From Streptomyces ferrugineus (GTDB lineage: Bacteria; Actinomycetota; Actinomycetes; Streptomycetales; Streptomycetaceae): 64,000 bases of DNA. Below are positions 46,161 through 55,064 of this stretch, one piece after another. Below the pieces are notes generated by a model. That model was given only the letters and a program-made list of their open reading frames with translations. It did not search any database and was not told the origin of the DNA. The position numbers and the translations under genes are program-made. Numbering within the stretch: position 1 is the stretch's first letter; every line of letters begins with the position of its first letter. The stretch is taken from contig NZ_CP063373.1 in NCBI RefSeq assembly GCF_015160855.1, positions 9,647,001 through 9,711,000 of the forward strand, written 5' to 3'.

Positions 46161-46584
46161 CGGCCTGCTGCCCCTTCGCCAGGGCCACGAGGTCGGCGTA
46201 GCGAATGACGGAGCCGCCCGCGCCCCAGGTGCCGTCGGGCTGTTCGTGCACCAGCACCCACACGCGGAGGGCGTCGTCCCGGGAGAGCCCGGCGGCCGCG
46301 AGGACGGTCTTGGTGGCGTCCTCGACCAGGCCGGCCTTGCGCCGCTCGGACAGCGCACCCTGGGGGACCGTCACGTCCACGAGGAAGCGGGGCGCGTCGT
46401 CCTCGGCGGTCGTCTGCGCGCCCTCGGGCAGTTCGACGAGGTAACTCCACGCCTGGGTGCGGAAGAACGCGGTGTCGGGTGCGCCCTCCCAGCGCAGCAG
46501 GACGGCGGCCAGGTCTCGCTGGACGGTCTTGCGGCCCTCCTCGGTCAGGGAACCGGGCGGGACGGTGAGCCGGATCATCGGCAT
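46153..46584 (-). CDS. Tautomerase-like protein
   Basis: A 143-residue protein made of two tautomerase-like repeats. The N-terminal catalytic proline follows Met1 (MPMIRLTVPPG), and the second half begins RFLVDVTVPQGALSERRKAG. This is the 4-oxalocrotonate tautomerase/MIF fold. It starts at ATG 46584 and diverges from the TetR gene; two similar operators lie between them. Confidence 0.85.
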   Translation of the reverse strand: MPMIRLTVPPGSLTEEGRKTVQRDLAAVLLRWEGAPDTAFFRTQAWSYLVELPEGAQTTAEDDAPRFLVDVTVPQGALSERRKAGLVEDATKTVLAAAGLSRDDALRVWVLVHEQPDGTWGAGGSVIRYADLVALAKGQQADA

Positions 46585-46615
46585 GGCGGGGTCTCCCTTC
46601 GGCCGCACACTCGGC

Positions 46616-46668
46616 CTATGACAGTCGTTATAGCCGAAGGTCACGCTAGACTATGACGAGCGTTATAG
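46616..46668. promoter_or_regulatory. Two TetR-type operators
   Basis: CTATGACAGTCGTTATAG (46616-46633) and CTATGACGAGCGTTATAG (46651-46668) are near-palindromes 35 bp apart in the divergent promoter between tautomerase and TetR genes. Their AT-rich ends stand out from the GC-rich surroundings. Confidence 0.75.
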
Positions 46669-46686
46669 CCAGAGAGGGGTACGGTC

Positions 46687-47277
46687 GTGGCCGAGTCCAG
46701 CACGCCGTCACGTGAGCGCATCGTGGCCGGTGCGGCCGACCTGATCAGCCGGCGCGGCCTGAACGCGACCAGCATCCGGGAGCTGGCCAAGCACGCCAAG
46801 GCTCCGCTCGGCTCGACGTACCACTACTTCCCCGAGGGCAAGCGGCAGTTGGCCACCGAGGCCGTGCGGTACGCGGGGACGGCAGTCGCGCGCATCCTGC
46901 GCAAGGAGTTGGACGAGGGCCCGGTCGCCGGGCTGCGCGCCTTCCTCACCCTGTGGCGCGGCATCGTCGTCGAGAGCGACTTCCACGCCGGCTGCCCCGT
47001 ACTGGCCGTCGCTGTCGAGGAACCGCCGGCCGACGAGATCCCGCCGGCCCTCGTCGCGGCCGCCGAGGCGTTCGAGGACTGGGAGCAGCTGCTCACCCAG
47101 TCACTACGGGCGCACGGCGCCGACCGCGAGCGGGCTCCCGCACTCGCTGCCCTGATCGTGGCATCCGTCGAGGGCGCCATCGCCATGTGCCGCGCCAAGC
47201 GCAGCATGCAGCCACTGGACCAGGTGGCGCAGCAGCTCGAAGTGCTGATTGCCGACGCGCTCGACGGTTCCGTCTGA
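46687..47277 (+). CDS. TetR/AcrR family regulator (LmrA/YxaF-like)
   Basis: A 196-residue repressor from GTG 46687, after GAGAGG. HTH: IRELAKHAKAPLGSTYHYFP (about residues 30-49). The C-terminal domain (AGCPVLAVAVEEPP) resembles the LmrA/YxaF group, which respond to flavonoids or drugs. It probably represses itself and the divergent tautomerase-dehydrogenase-thioesterase operon. Confidence 0.9.
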   Translation: MAESSTPSRERIVAGAADLISRRGLNATSIRELAKHAKAPLGSTYHYFPEGKRQLATEAVRYAGTAVARILRKELDEGPVAGLRAFLTLWRGIVVESDFHAGCPVLAVAVEEPPADEIPPALVAAAEAFEDWEQLLTQSLRAHGADRERAPALAALIVASVEGAIAMCRAKRSMQPLDQVAQQLEVLIADALDGSV

Positions 47278-47657
47278 CGGCGGAGGCTGTCGGACTCAGG
47301 TTTCTATGCCGCCCGGATCACCTTGGATCCTCCCCGGTGAACACACACTTTCCGAGAGGGTAAGGATGGCGAGGACCCCACCGCTGGAGCCCTAGCTGCC
47401 TTCGTCGATGACTCGGAAGTCGACCCACCGGATTGCGCACGCAACGTCATCCGTACGCGCGTGGCTCGACTCACATCCGGTGAACCTCTCGACAAGCATG
47501 ACCATGCTGCCGTACGGCACAAACCGAGGCCGTGCCCAATCCGTGCCCGTAAGAGCGGACAACCACGGTCAACAACGGTGCCATCAGGCCCCGGGAACAA
47601 TGCCAGCACGGCGAATCCTCGCAGGTCAACGGCCATGTGGCCGCCCAAGCGCCGTCG

Positions 47658-47703
47658 CTTCCCAAGCTGAGAGCGCGAGTTCGATTCTCGTCACCCGCTC
47701 CAG
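47658..47703 (+). other. 3' fragment of tRNA-Gly(CCC) with flanking repeats, attP-like
   Basis: The 46 bases from GCTTCCCAAGCTGAGAGCGC to CACCCGCTCCA match the 3' half of a tRNA-Gly: anticodon loop TCCCAAG, T arm with GTTCGATTCTC, acceptor strand and CCA. The 5' half is absent. GTGCCC-rich repeats lie on both sides: CCGTGCCCAATCCGTGCCCG at about 47531 and CCGTGCCCTTCACGTGCCCC at about 47762. The 664-base gap 47278-47941 contains this site and no credible gene. Confidence 0.6.
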
Positions 47704-47941
47704 GGCGAAACGCCCGGTCAACGGCCTGGGATTTGTTGGCTGTCAAGACCAACGCGGGGCACCGTGCCCTTCACGTGCCCCAAGTCGAGCGCGAGTGCAT
47801 CCGGGATCGCCGCAGGCAGCCTCCGGCGTGGCCACCGACTCACCCACTCAGCCGCCTCCGCCCGCGATCTGGATCGGCCGCAGACAACACCCGGAACGGC
47901 TGATCCTTGTCTCCGCCGTGGCCCCCGCAATGTTCAACGCC

Positions 47942-48340
47942 TCAACTCAGCCATCCGGCAATGGCGTTGGCAAGGGCATCACCGCCATGCTGAACCACGG
48001 TTCCCGCCACCAGGGCGGGAAGTGCCTGGGCGACCCCCCGAAGTACGCCGACCTGTGCGTCGGGCGCAGCCAGCGAGGTGTCAACGGTGTCCGCCATGGC
48101 ACGCAGGACCGCCGCGTTGGCCAGGCCCGCCTCGTTGCGCTCCACGTCGGCACGGAACGAGGCGAGAAGGTCTCGTACGGCCTCGACGTCGACGGCGCCC
48201 TGGACAGTCGCGGACTGGTATACGTGGGAGATGTTCTGCCCCACGACGTTCTGATTCGGGGCGTTGTTGTTGCCACCGATGCTGATACCCGAGCCGTGTC
48301 CCTGCTCCGGTTCGGGGCGACGCCGTCCCACCATCATCAC
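47942..48340 (-). CDS. Small Asn/Gly-motif protein with helical domain
   Basis: A 132-residue protein, GTG start 48340 overlapping the upstream stop codon (GTGA) with GGGAGG before it. Residues about 18-45 contain ISIGGNNNAPNQNVVGQNIS, closely similar to the C-terminal tail of the upstream protein (VYGDNNAPIQNVAGSDI). The rest is an all-helical module (VEAVRDLLASFRADVERNEA, LRGVAQALPALVAGTVVQHG). I do not recognise a named family. The arrangement of a beta-type Asn/Gly motif with a short helical domain recalls adaptor modules of actinobacterial conflict systems (inference). Confidence 0.65.
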   Translation of the reverse strand: MMMVGRRRPEPEQGHGSGISIGGNNNAPNQNVVGQNISHVYQSATVQGAVDVEAVRDLLASFRADVERNEAGLANAAVLRAMADTVDTSLAAPDAQVGVLRGVAQALPALVAGTVVQHGGDALANAIAGWLS

Positions 48341-50166
48341 TTGCCTCCCTGATTGCCGTTGCTCTGGCCGACCCCGCGGATGTCGCTGCCCGCGACGTTC
48401 TGAATGGGTGCGTTGTTGTCGCCGTACACCTGGATGTTGGTGATGACCGCGGCCACCTGCCGCTCGTACGGAGCGGTGTCAACGCCCAGGTCGTCGAGAT
48501 ACTCGGCGACGGTCCGAAAGATGCAGGTCTGCATCAACACGACGTGCCTTTTGGCGTCGTCGCTCTGGTGCATGTCGGTGACTTCTTCACTGGAGTATCG
48601 ATCGCGCAGACTGACCGGATCCTTTTCCTCAGCGCGGCCGTCCTCGGCCTGCTCGCCGCGCCCAAGCCGCGCCACGAAGCGCCACAGCGCGAGGGGGCCC
48701 GCAGCGGCGTCCAAGAAAGACTGCGTTATGGCCCAGCCGAGCAGCCGTGTCCCGCGCTTGGCGATGGGGGTGTCGGTCACCCGCAGTTCGTTGTACAGGG
48801 GTGTCATCACGTGTGGCCGTACGGTGAGCCGCAGTTCGCCCGCCTCCAGCGCGGCGTGGACGAACACGCTGACCACGACCTGGCCGTCCCAGCTGACACA
48901 CTGCGCCCGCAGATACAACCGGTCCGGCACGCTGGAGGGTGACCGGCGTCCCCGACCTCGCAGGTCCGGCAGCTCCAGTTTCGCCGCGCGGGTGCGCCGC
49001 AGCCACAGCGCCGACGGCAGACCGAGCACCTCCGTGACGGAGAAACCAGGCAGCGGATCAGTGATTTCCCGGGCCCCGCGCCCCAGCTCCCGCAGCGCCC
49101 CGCCCATCCGCCGCAACAGTTCGGCTTCTCCGAACGACTTGACCGATTCTTCCGGGTCCTTGGGCTTCAAGGGGATGTCGATGTCGGCGGAACCCCACAC
49201 GTCGCGCCCGGCTCCCACGAAGTTTTCGGGCTCGTCGTACGGCAGCTCCCGCCTCGCCTGTTCGTTGCCTATGTGCGCCATCCGGCGTGCGCCCTTCGGG
49301 GCGGCCCAGGGCAGCCGATCGGGCGACACGCCATCCCGGACGAGCCGGGCCAGCGCCGCCCGCGCCGCGAGCCGGTCACCAACACAGGCCAGCGCGGCTC
49401 CGACCAGCAGCGCGAACGGCAATACGAGAAGCCCGATCCGCAGGGCGACGACTTCGCCACCGACTGGCTCGTATGGAACAACCGCGAGCACCCATGGGAT
49501 GCACAGCACGAGATACGCCACCCGGGGCGAACCGGCCAGCCGCGACTTTCTTCCCTTGCGTATCGCCCGGTACGCGGCCCACCGCATCAGGAGAGCCACC
49601 AGGGCGACCACTGCCCAGACGACGGCCGCCCGCGGTGCCGCGTACATCACGAGGGCAGCGAGGAACAGCACCGCCAATCGTCGAGCCCACCGACGTCGCC
49701 GGGCACGCAGACTGTGCGCCATCACGGGTACGAGGTCGAATCCGTACGACGGAACAGGCAGCGGCGGCCCGTGCAGCACGTGGTCCACCACCCACTGCGC
49801 CACAGGCTCGCCCAGCGGCGGGCAATCGTCGCTGCCCTCCAGGTAGATGCGTCTACGGGTGCTGCGACGAGGCTTGTTCGGCTTCTTGCCCTTGCCTCGG
49901 AATTTGCGCCACCACGCCTTGACCGCTGCCACTCGGTCAGGACGCGTGTAGACGGCCTGGCACAGCAGCCTGGTCACCTCAGAAGAGGTTGGGTCCACCT
50001 CGCCGGCACGGCCCGCACCAGAGGTCGTGGGGTCGACCTGAATCGGCACCGCCGGCCCCTCGACGACCCCTCCCCCGGCCCGTCCCTGGGCCCGCAGCCC
50101 CCACCCCAATGCCATGCCGCCCCCGTTCGCCGATCCGGCGGGCATCATCACGGTGAATTCCGACAA
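48337..50166 (-). CDS. Large membrane protein with C-terminal Asn/Gly motif
   Basis: About 609 residues from TTG 50166; GTG 50151 or the following ATGs, which have CGGA upstream, are more likely starts. A basic segment (KKPNKPRRSTRRR) precedes four hydrophobic segments (about 135-245: RLAVLFLAALVMYAA, WAVVALVALLMRWAA, VAYLVLCIPWVLAVV, IGLLVLPFALLVGAALAC). The cytoplasmic C-terminal 350 residues are of unknown fold (LYLRAQCVSWDGQVVVSVFV) and end in VYGDNNAPIQNVAGSDIRGV. The small downstream protein shares this ending motif. Probably a sensor/effector membrane complex. Confidence 0.7.
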   Translation of the reverse strand: MSEFTVMMPAGSANGGGMALGWGLRAQGRAGGGVVEGPAVPIQVDPTTSGAGRAGEVDPTSSEVTRLLCQAVYTRPDRVAAVKAWWRKFRGKGKKPNKPRRSTRRRIYLEGSDDCPPLGEPVAQWVVDHVLHGPPLPVPSYGFDLVPVMAHSLRARRRRWARRLAVLFLAALVMYAAPRAAVVWAVVALVALLMRWAAYRAIRKGRKSRLAGSPRVAYLVLCIPWVLAVVPYEPVGGEVVALRIGLLVLPFALLVGAALACVGDRLAARAALARLVRDGVSPDRLPWAAPKGARRMAHIGNEQARRELPYDEPENFVGAGRDVWGSADIDIPLKPKDPEESVKSFGEAELLRRMGGALRELGRGAREITDPLPGFSVTEVLGLPSALWLRRTRAAKLELPDLRGRGRRSPSSVPDRLYLRAQCVSWDGQVVVSVFVHAALEAGELRLTVRPHVMTPLYNELRVTDTPIAKRGTRLLGWAITQSFLDAAAGPLALWRFVARLGRGEQAEDGRAEEKDPVSLRDRYSSEEVTDMHQSDDAKRHVVLMQTCIFRTVAEYLDDLGVDTAPYERQVAAVITNIQVYGDNNAPIQNVAGSDIRGVGQSNGNQGGK

Positions 50167-50391
50167 TCACCAGATCACAAACGCCACAATGCGCTCAACT
50201 CTCTGTGCAGAGCAGGGATTGACCGAATTCCGCTCCCTCGGAAAGGGGCTGCAGCTGAACGCTGCGCAGGAACGGCGCTCGCTTGGGGCGTGTAGGACGA
50301 CTGGCGGTAATCGGGACACGGTCTCAGGGGCGCCCTTCATAGCGGAGCTCGGGCGACCGCTGTTCGTGACAGCGATTGGCGGCGAGGTTCC

Positions 50392-51833
50392 AGCGCTCGG
50401 TCATGTCCCGCTGGGTGGTGTAGTCACGGCAGTTGTTTCGGTTCCGGTTGTGGGGTGATCTGCGGTTCGGGTTCGGTTCGTTTGGTGGCGAAGAGCTCGG
50501 CCATGGAGGCTTCGGAGAGGTAGCGGCGGTCGAAGACCTGCCATTCGTCGTGGAGTTCGGCCAGGACCGCGGCGGCGAGTCGGTCCAGGGCGGCGGGGTT
50601 GGGGAAGACCTGGACGACGTCGGCCCGTCGTTTGATCTCCCGGTTCAGCCGCTCCAGCGGGTTGGTCGACCAGATCTTCTTCCAGTGCGCCGGCGGGAAG
50701 TCCGCGAACGCGGTGATGTCCGTCGCCGCATCCAGCAGCATCTTCTTGACCTGCGGGAACTGCCGTCCGAGCATGTCGGCCACCACGTCCAGCTGGGTGC
50801 GCACCTGCTCGCCGGTGGTCTGCGCGAAGATGGTGCGGATGGTGGCAGCGACCATCTCCCCTGAGCCCTTCTCGATCACGCTGAAGACGTCGCGGACGAA
50901 GTGAACTCGGCACCTTTGCCAGGCCGCGCCGAGGAAGACCGTGCGGATCGCGGCCACCAGACCGCTGTGGCTGTCGGAGATCACCAGCTGGACGTTCTCC
51001 AGGCCACGGGCGCGTAAGGACCGCAGGAACTTCGTCCAGAACGGCTTCGACTCGCTGTCGCCGACCATCAGGCCGAGAATCTCGCGGTGCCCGGTGGCGG
51101 AGATCCCGGTCGCGATGACCACGGCCTGCGAGGCGATCCGATGGTTGACCCTCGCCTTGCAGTAGGTCGCGTCCAGGAAGACGTAGGGGAAGACGGTGTG
51201 ATCCAGTGGCCGTTCCTTGAACGCGGTCAGTTCCTCGTCGAGTTCGCCGCAGATCCGGGAGACCTCGGACTTGGAGATCCCGCTGTCCGCACCGAGTGCT
51301 TTGACCAGGTCGTCGACCGAGCGGGTCGAGACCCCGTGCACGTATGCCTCCATCACCACGGCGAACAGCGCCCGGTCAATGCGCCGGCGCCGCTCCAGCA
51401 GCGAGGGGAAGAACGACCCGGTCCGCACCTTGGGAATCTTCAGATCCAGATCGCCGGCCTGCGTAGTCAGCAGCCTCTCGCGGTGTCCGTTGCGCCATGT
51501 AGTGCGCGTCTGCGAGTGCTCACGCGGGGCAGCCCCAATGGCCTCAGTCGCCTCGGCCTCGATGAGTTCCTGCAGGATGCGCTCACACACCACCCTGATT
51601 GCTTCAACTCCGTCGGCCCGACGTAGTGACTCCAGCAGCCGCATCAGCTCAGACTGGGACAAGGCCATCGCGTGCTCCTCCGGTTGAACTGCCCGTTCAC
51701 CAGGGAGACTTGCGCGATGGCCTGCCCTTGCTCAGGGAGCATGCACGGTCGACGGATGCACGCCCCGGGCAGACACCCGCGCGTTCCGGGACCACACCCG
51801 GCTACACCACTTCATGGGACGCGATCCAGCGCT
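50392..51833 (-). mobile_element. IS256-family insertion sequence
   Basis: The transposase gene is flanked by imperfect 32-bp terminal inverted repeats, 50392-50423 and 51802-51833, matching at 23 of 32 positions. The inner GTGGTGTAG and outer AGCGCT and GTCCC blocks are identical. The left repeat ends directly at the transposase stop codon. A target-site duplication is not evident, so the exact ends are tentative. Confidence 0.6.
50424..51668 (-). CDS. IS256 family transposase
   Basis: A 414-residue DDE transposase of the Mutator/IS256 type. Acidic residues are in YVFLDATYCKARV and LVISDSHSGLVAAI, and the C-terminal Glu region is STNPLERLNREIKRRADVVQ, the family signature. The frame is intact, so it may be active. 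It separates the Asn/Gly-motif gene pair from the STAND ATPase. Confidence 0.95.
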   Translation of the reverse strand: MALSQSELMRLLESLRRADGVEAIRVVCERILQELIEAEATEAIGAAPREHSQTRTTWRNGHRERLLTTQAGDLDLKIPKVRTGSFFPSLLERRRRIDRALFAVVMEAYVHGVSTRSVDDLVKALGADSGISKSEVSRICGELDEELTAFKERPLDHTVFPYVFLDATYCKARVNHRIASQAVVIATGISATGHREILGLMVGDSESKPFWTKFLRSLRARGLENVQLVISDSHSGLVAAIRTVFLGAAWQRCRVHFVRDVFSVIEKGSGEMVAATIRTIFAQTTGEQVRTQLDVVADMLGRQFPQVKKMLLDAATDITAFADFPPAHWKKIWSTNPLERLNREIKRRADVVQVFPNPAALDRLAAAVLAELHDEWQVFDRRYLSEASMAELFATKRTEPEPQITPQPEPKQLP

Positions 51834-51940
51834 CAGCTACCGTGTGCTGGGTGCGACCTACAGACCGTGCCTGAATACGCGCTTGTCAGCCTGCGCTCAA
51901 GGGAGCATAGATTGGCTCCAGTTGATCGTCAGGGGGAGCG

Positions 51941-54613
51941 GTGGCAGGGCGGGACCTTCGAACGCTGTTCAGCTCGAACGACCGGAGCATCGCCGCCAAT
52001 GAGGCGTTCACGAACCGGCAGGCGCAGTGGCAGGCGGTGACGGCCGGCCTCGCCGATCACGTGCGGCATGTGACCCGCTCGGACTTCGACGTGGAGGACC
52101 TGGAAGCTCCCCGCCGCAACATCCTCGTGTTCCACGGAGTGGGCGGGATCGGCAAGTCCACACTCTCCCGCAAGATCGAGGCGTCGCTCGCCGGCAGCGA
52201 GCACCGTCCCGTGCAATGGGAATCCCCGTCCCACCCCGAGGAGCGGACGCTACCGGTCCGCATCGACCTCGCGCGCGCCGCGGGCATGGACTTCGAACGC
52301 GTCATCCTCACCATCCGCCTGGCCGTCGCCGCGGTCGGCCGGCCGATGCCCGCCTTCGACCTCGCCCTGCGCCGCTACTGGGAGCACAACCACCCGGGCG
52401 AGCCGATCGAGGACTACCTGCGCCGGGGCGGGCTGCTGAGCCGCTTCAGCGCCGCTGCCGCTCTGCCGCAGCAGATGCAGTCAGCCCTGAGCGACGTCGC
52501 CCAGGCCCTGCTGCTGCCCGGCACCGTCGGGAGCGCGCTCGGACACGGGGCCGGAGCGCTCATCAAGGCGTTACGCGAGCGGCGCCAGTCCGTACGCGCA
52601 CTCGCCGGCTGCTCCCGTCTGACCGATCTCCTGGAAGCCGAGCCCGACCTGGACGCTCTCAGCTTCTACCCGCACCTTCTCGCCTGGGACTTGGCCCAAC
52701 TCCCGGCCGACAAGAGCGCACTGCCTGTGATCCTGCTGGACACCTTCGAGGACAGCGGCGACCGCACCAACCGTGACTTCGAGCGCCTGCTCCAGCGGAT
52801 CGTGTGGCTGATGCCCAACACGTTCTTCGTCGTCACGGGACGCAATCGCCTTCAGTGGGCGGAGACGAGCCTCGAAGGGCAACTCGACTGGACCGGGCCG
52901 TACTCCTGGCCCGACCTCGTCCCCGACATCGCACATGCCGGGTCGGGCGTATCCGGCCGCCAGATCCTGATCGGCGACTTCTCCCCCGAAGACTGCGAGG
53001 ACTATCTGGCCCGTAGGCTCAACCGCGACGGGCAGCCAGTCATCGACGAACCGATCCGCCGGATCATCGCCGAGCGCTCCCACGGTCTGCCGCTGTACCT
53101 GGACCTGTCGGTCATGCGCTACCTGGAGCTTCGGCGCATCGGTAGTCAGCCGCAGGTCACGGACTTCGAGCATGACTTCCCGGCCCTGATCGCCCGTACT
53201 CTCAGAGACCTGACGGCCGAGGAACGCCACGTACTCCGCTCGGTCAGCCTGCTCAGCGCGTTCTCTGTGGCCCTGGCCACCCAGGCCGCCGGCATGCAGC
53301 ACGACGCGCCTGCTCTGCGCTTGGCCCAGCGCCCCTTCATCCGGGAGTCCCCCTCCGGTGTGTGGCCCTTCCATGTTCACGACCTGATCCGCGCCGCCAT
53401 TCGCAACGCGGACGACGGCAGTGACGACCGCTGGTCGGAGCAGGACTGGCAGCGCGCGGCCCAACGCGCCTTCCACGCTCTGGAATCAGAGTGGCGCCAG
53501 GACCCGCGGCGCAACCGCGCCGTCCTGGTCGGCTGCCTCCAGCAAGGACTGCTCCTCGCACGGGACTTCCAGCTCGATCTCGGCTGGCTCGCCGATGCCG
53601 CCTTCCAGTACGTAGAGGACTCGATCTGGGAGCCGCTGGTGCTCCCCGCTGCCGATGCCGCGTCGCCGAGGGGCAGGCGGACTGCTGCGGATGCCCTGGT
53701 GGAAACCCTCAGTGCCATCGCCCGGCGCCAGCATGAACACCGTGGACGCACGGTCAGTCGGCTCGCCGCCGTCCTTGCATTGGGGTTGCTCCCCGATGGC
53801 CTGGCCGAACTGCCCACGTATTACCGGGCGAAGGCCCAGCGGGATCTCGGGTTGACCGACGATTCGCGTCGCGGCATGCAGCGTGTCGCATCCGCCGGCG
53901 GTCGGCTCGCTTCCGCCGCTCAGCGGGGCCTGGCGCACCTGAGCCGAGTGTCCGGAGATTTTCCCGCAGCGGTGGAGGCCGCGGGGAGTCTGGGCTGGGC
54001 TGGACGGCACCATCGGGTGCTGGGGGACGTGTGGTGGGTGCAGGGAGACATGGAGCAGGCGGCAGCCGCGTATCTGGCGGCCCGGAGCGAAGCCGAAGAA
54101 CACGGCGTGGTCGGCGAAACCGCCGTGGCCCAGGCACATCTCGCCTTCGCCGTATCCTTCGTCGACCCGCTTCGGGCCGACGACGAACTCGACCTCGCGG
54201 ACCGGCTGCTGTCGCCCCTCAGCCTGCGCTCCAACGAGATGACCGCTCGCATCGCCACACTCGTGCGCGACGCAGGATTCGCCTCAGACCTGCCTGACCG
54301 AGCGGCCGTCCAACTCGCAGAAATCGGCGTCTCCGGCATCTCCTACGCCGCAGCCAAACTGCAACTGGCCCTGTGCTTCCACCACGCGGTCCTTGACGCC
54401 CAGGACAACCTCGCGGCCAGCATCACCCGCCTGCGCGAACTCACACAAAACGGCTACTACGCCTACTACGTCGAAATCGCGCACTTCATGGGCGACCTCC
54501 CGCTTCCCTCGAACACCGTGCAGGCACAGTGGATCGACGGGGAACAACAGCCCCGGGAACGATGGCGCAACATTGTGCTGGGCCGCCGCGATCACGTAGC
54601 TACGGTTCGTTGA
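51941..54613 (+). CDS. STAND-type NTPase with C-terminal TPR-like repeats
   Basis: An 890-residue protein from GTG 51941, after AGGGGGAG. Walker A is GVGGIGKST (residues 66-74), Walker B is VILLDTFED (263-271) and an arginine sensor is in TGRNR (299-303), giving an NB-ARC/AAA-like switch. Winged-helix-like sequence follows (about 430-500), then TPR-like helices (about 620-800: YYRAKAQRDLGLTDDSRRGM, GDVWWVQGDMEQAAAAYLAA). No enzymatic effector domain is visible at either end. Such proteins are regulators or defence sensors. It is the last gene before attR. Confidence 0.85.
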   Translation: MAGRDLRTLFSSNDRSIAANEAFTNRQAQWQAVTAGLADHVRHVTRSDFDVEDLEAPRRNILVFHGVGGIGKSTLSRKIEASLAGSEHRPVQWESPSHPEERTLPVRIDLARAAGMDFERVILTIRLAVAAVGRPMPAFDLALRRYWEHNHPGEPIEDYLRRGGLLSRFSAAAALPQQMQSALSDVAQALLLPGTVGSALGHGAGALIKALRERRQSVRALAGCSRLTDLLEAEPDLDALSFYPHLLAWDLAQLPADKSALPVILLDTFEDSGDRTNRDFERLLQRIVWLMPNTFFVVTGRNRLQWAETSLEGQLDWTGPYSWPDLVPDIAHAGSGVSGRQILIGDFSPEDCEDYLARRLNRDGQPVIDEPIRRIIAERSHGLPLYLDLSVMRYLELRRIGSQPQVTDFEHDFPALIARTLRDLTAEERHVLRSVSLLSAFSVALATQAAGMQHDAPALRLAQRPFIRESPSGVWPFHVHDLIRAAIRNADDGSDDRWSEQDWQRAAQRAFHALESEWRQDPRRNRAVLVGCLQQGLLLARDFQLDLGWLADAAFQYVEDSIWEPLVLPAADAASPRGRRTAADALVETLSAIARRQHEHRGRTVSRLAAVLALGLLPDGLAELPTYYRAKAQRDLGLTDDSRRGMQRVASAGGRLASAAQRGLAHLSRVSGDFPAAVEAAGSLGWAGRHHRVLGDVWWVQGDMEQAAAAYLAARSEAEEHGVVGETAVAQAHLAFAVSFVDPLRADDELDLADRLLSPLSLRSNEMTARIATLVRDAGFASDLPDRAAVQLAEIGVSGISYAAAKLQLALCFHHAVLDAQDNLAASITRLRELTQNGYYAYYVEIAHFMGDLPLPSNTVQAQWIDGEQQPRERWRNIVLGRRDHVATVR

Positions 54614-54721
54614 TCCGCAGTACACGGTCTGCTGCTGCCAGGCGATTACCCAGCGAGTCAGCGCAAATTCGCCGACGCAATGCGCCATGCCGACACGGCA
54701 AGCGTGCTGCCACACCACCCC

Positions 54722-54747
54722 TTGGGAGAAATCTGGGAGATGATCTT
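54722..54747 (+). repeat. Direct repeat near the right island end
   Basis: Matches 3988-4013 in 25 of 26 positions, in the same orientation, starting TTGGGAGAAATCTGGGAGA. A probable integrase or excisionase arm site. Confidence 0.6.
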
Positions 54748-54842
54748 CTCCCAGAGTCTCTCCGTGGCCATCCCAACCCAACCGAGACCAACGCCCTGAC
54801 CTGCACAAACGTCAGCATTGGCAGGCATCGGGCCTGTATGCC

Positions 54843-54890
54843 CTTCGTTCGGGACGAAGAGGTCGTGGGTTCAAATCCCGCCACCCCGAC
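54843..54890. other. attR core
   Basis: Exact 48-bp copy of the 3' part of tRNA-Pro (3871-3918). The 5' half of the tRNA is missing, so this is not a functional gene. The 54614-55064 gap holds only att sequences and the hairpin beyond. Confidence 0.92.
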
Positions 54891-54896
54891 GCTGGT

Positions 54897-54933
54897 CAGA
54901 GGGCCTGGTGTGTAAGTGGCACCGGGCCCTCTG
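54897..54933. terminator. Hairpin right of attR, original tRNA-Pro terminator
   Basis: A 14-bp stem with one mismatch (CAGAGGGCCTGGTG and CACCGGGCCCTCTG) and a 9-base loop, starting six bases after attR. Before integration it would have stood directly downstream of tRNA-Pro. Confidence 0.75.
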
Positions 54934-55064
54934 TCATACGTACAGCAGCGGCCCGGCGACCGGCGCACGCGGTGAGACCGCGCCCCCGCGATGACGCACT
55001 ACTCGACAGGGTCGCGCTCATTAATCACTCGACCGCCGCTCCGGCCTGCGGGAGACTCCCCGCG

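Noticed and set aside
47304..47648. Short open frames on both strands in the 47.3-47.9 kb gap
   Set aside because: They overlap the tRNA-Gly fragment and GTGCCC arms, lack a ribosome-binding site and resemble no family.
50381..51842. Target-site duplication of the IS256 element
   Set aside because: The bases flanking the inverted repeats (GGCGAGGTTCC and CAGCTACCG) do not match, so no duplication is claimed.
54843..54890. A second tRNA-Pro gene
   Set aside because: The acceptor 5' strand, D arm and start of the anticodon stem are missing; only the att portion is present.
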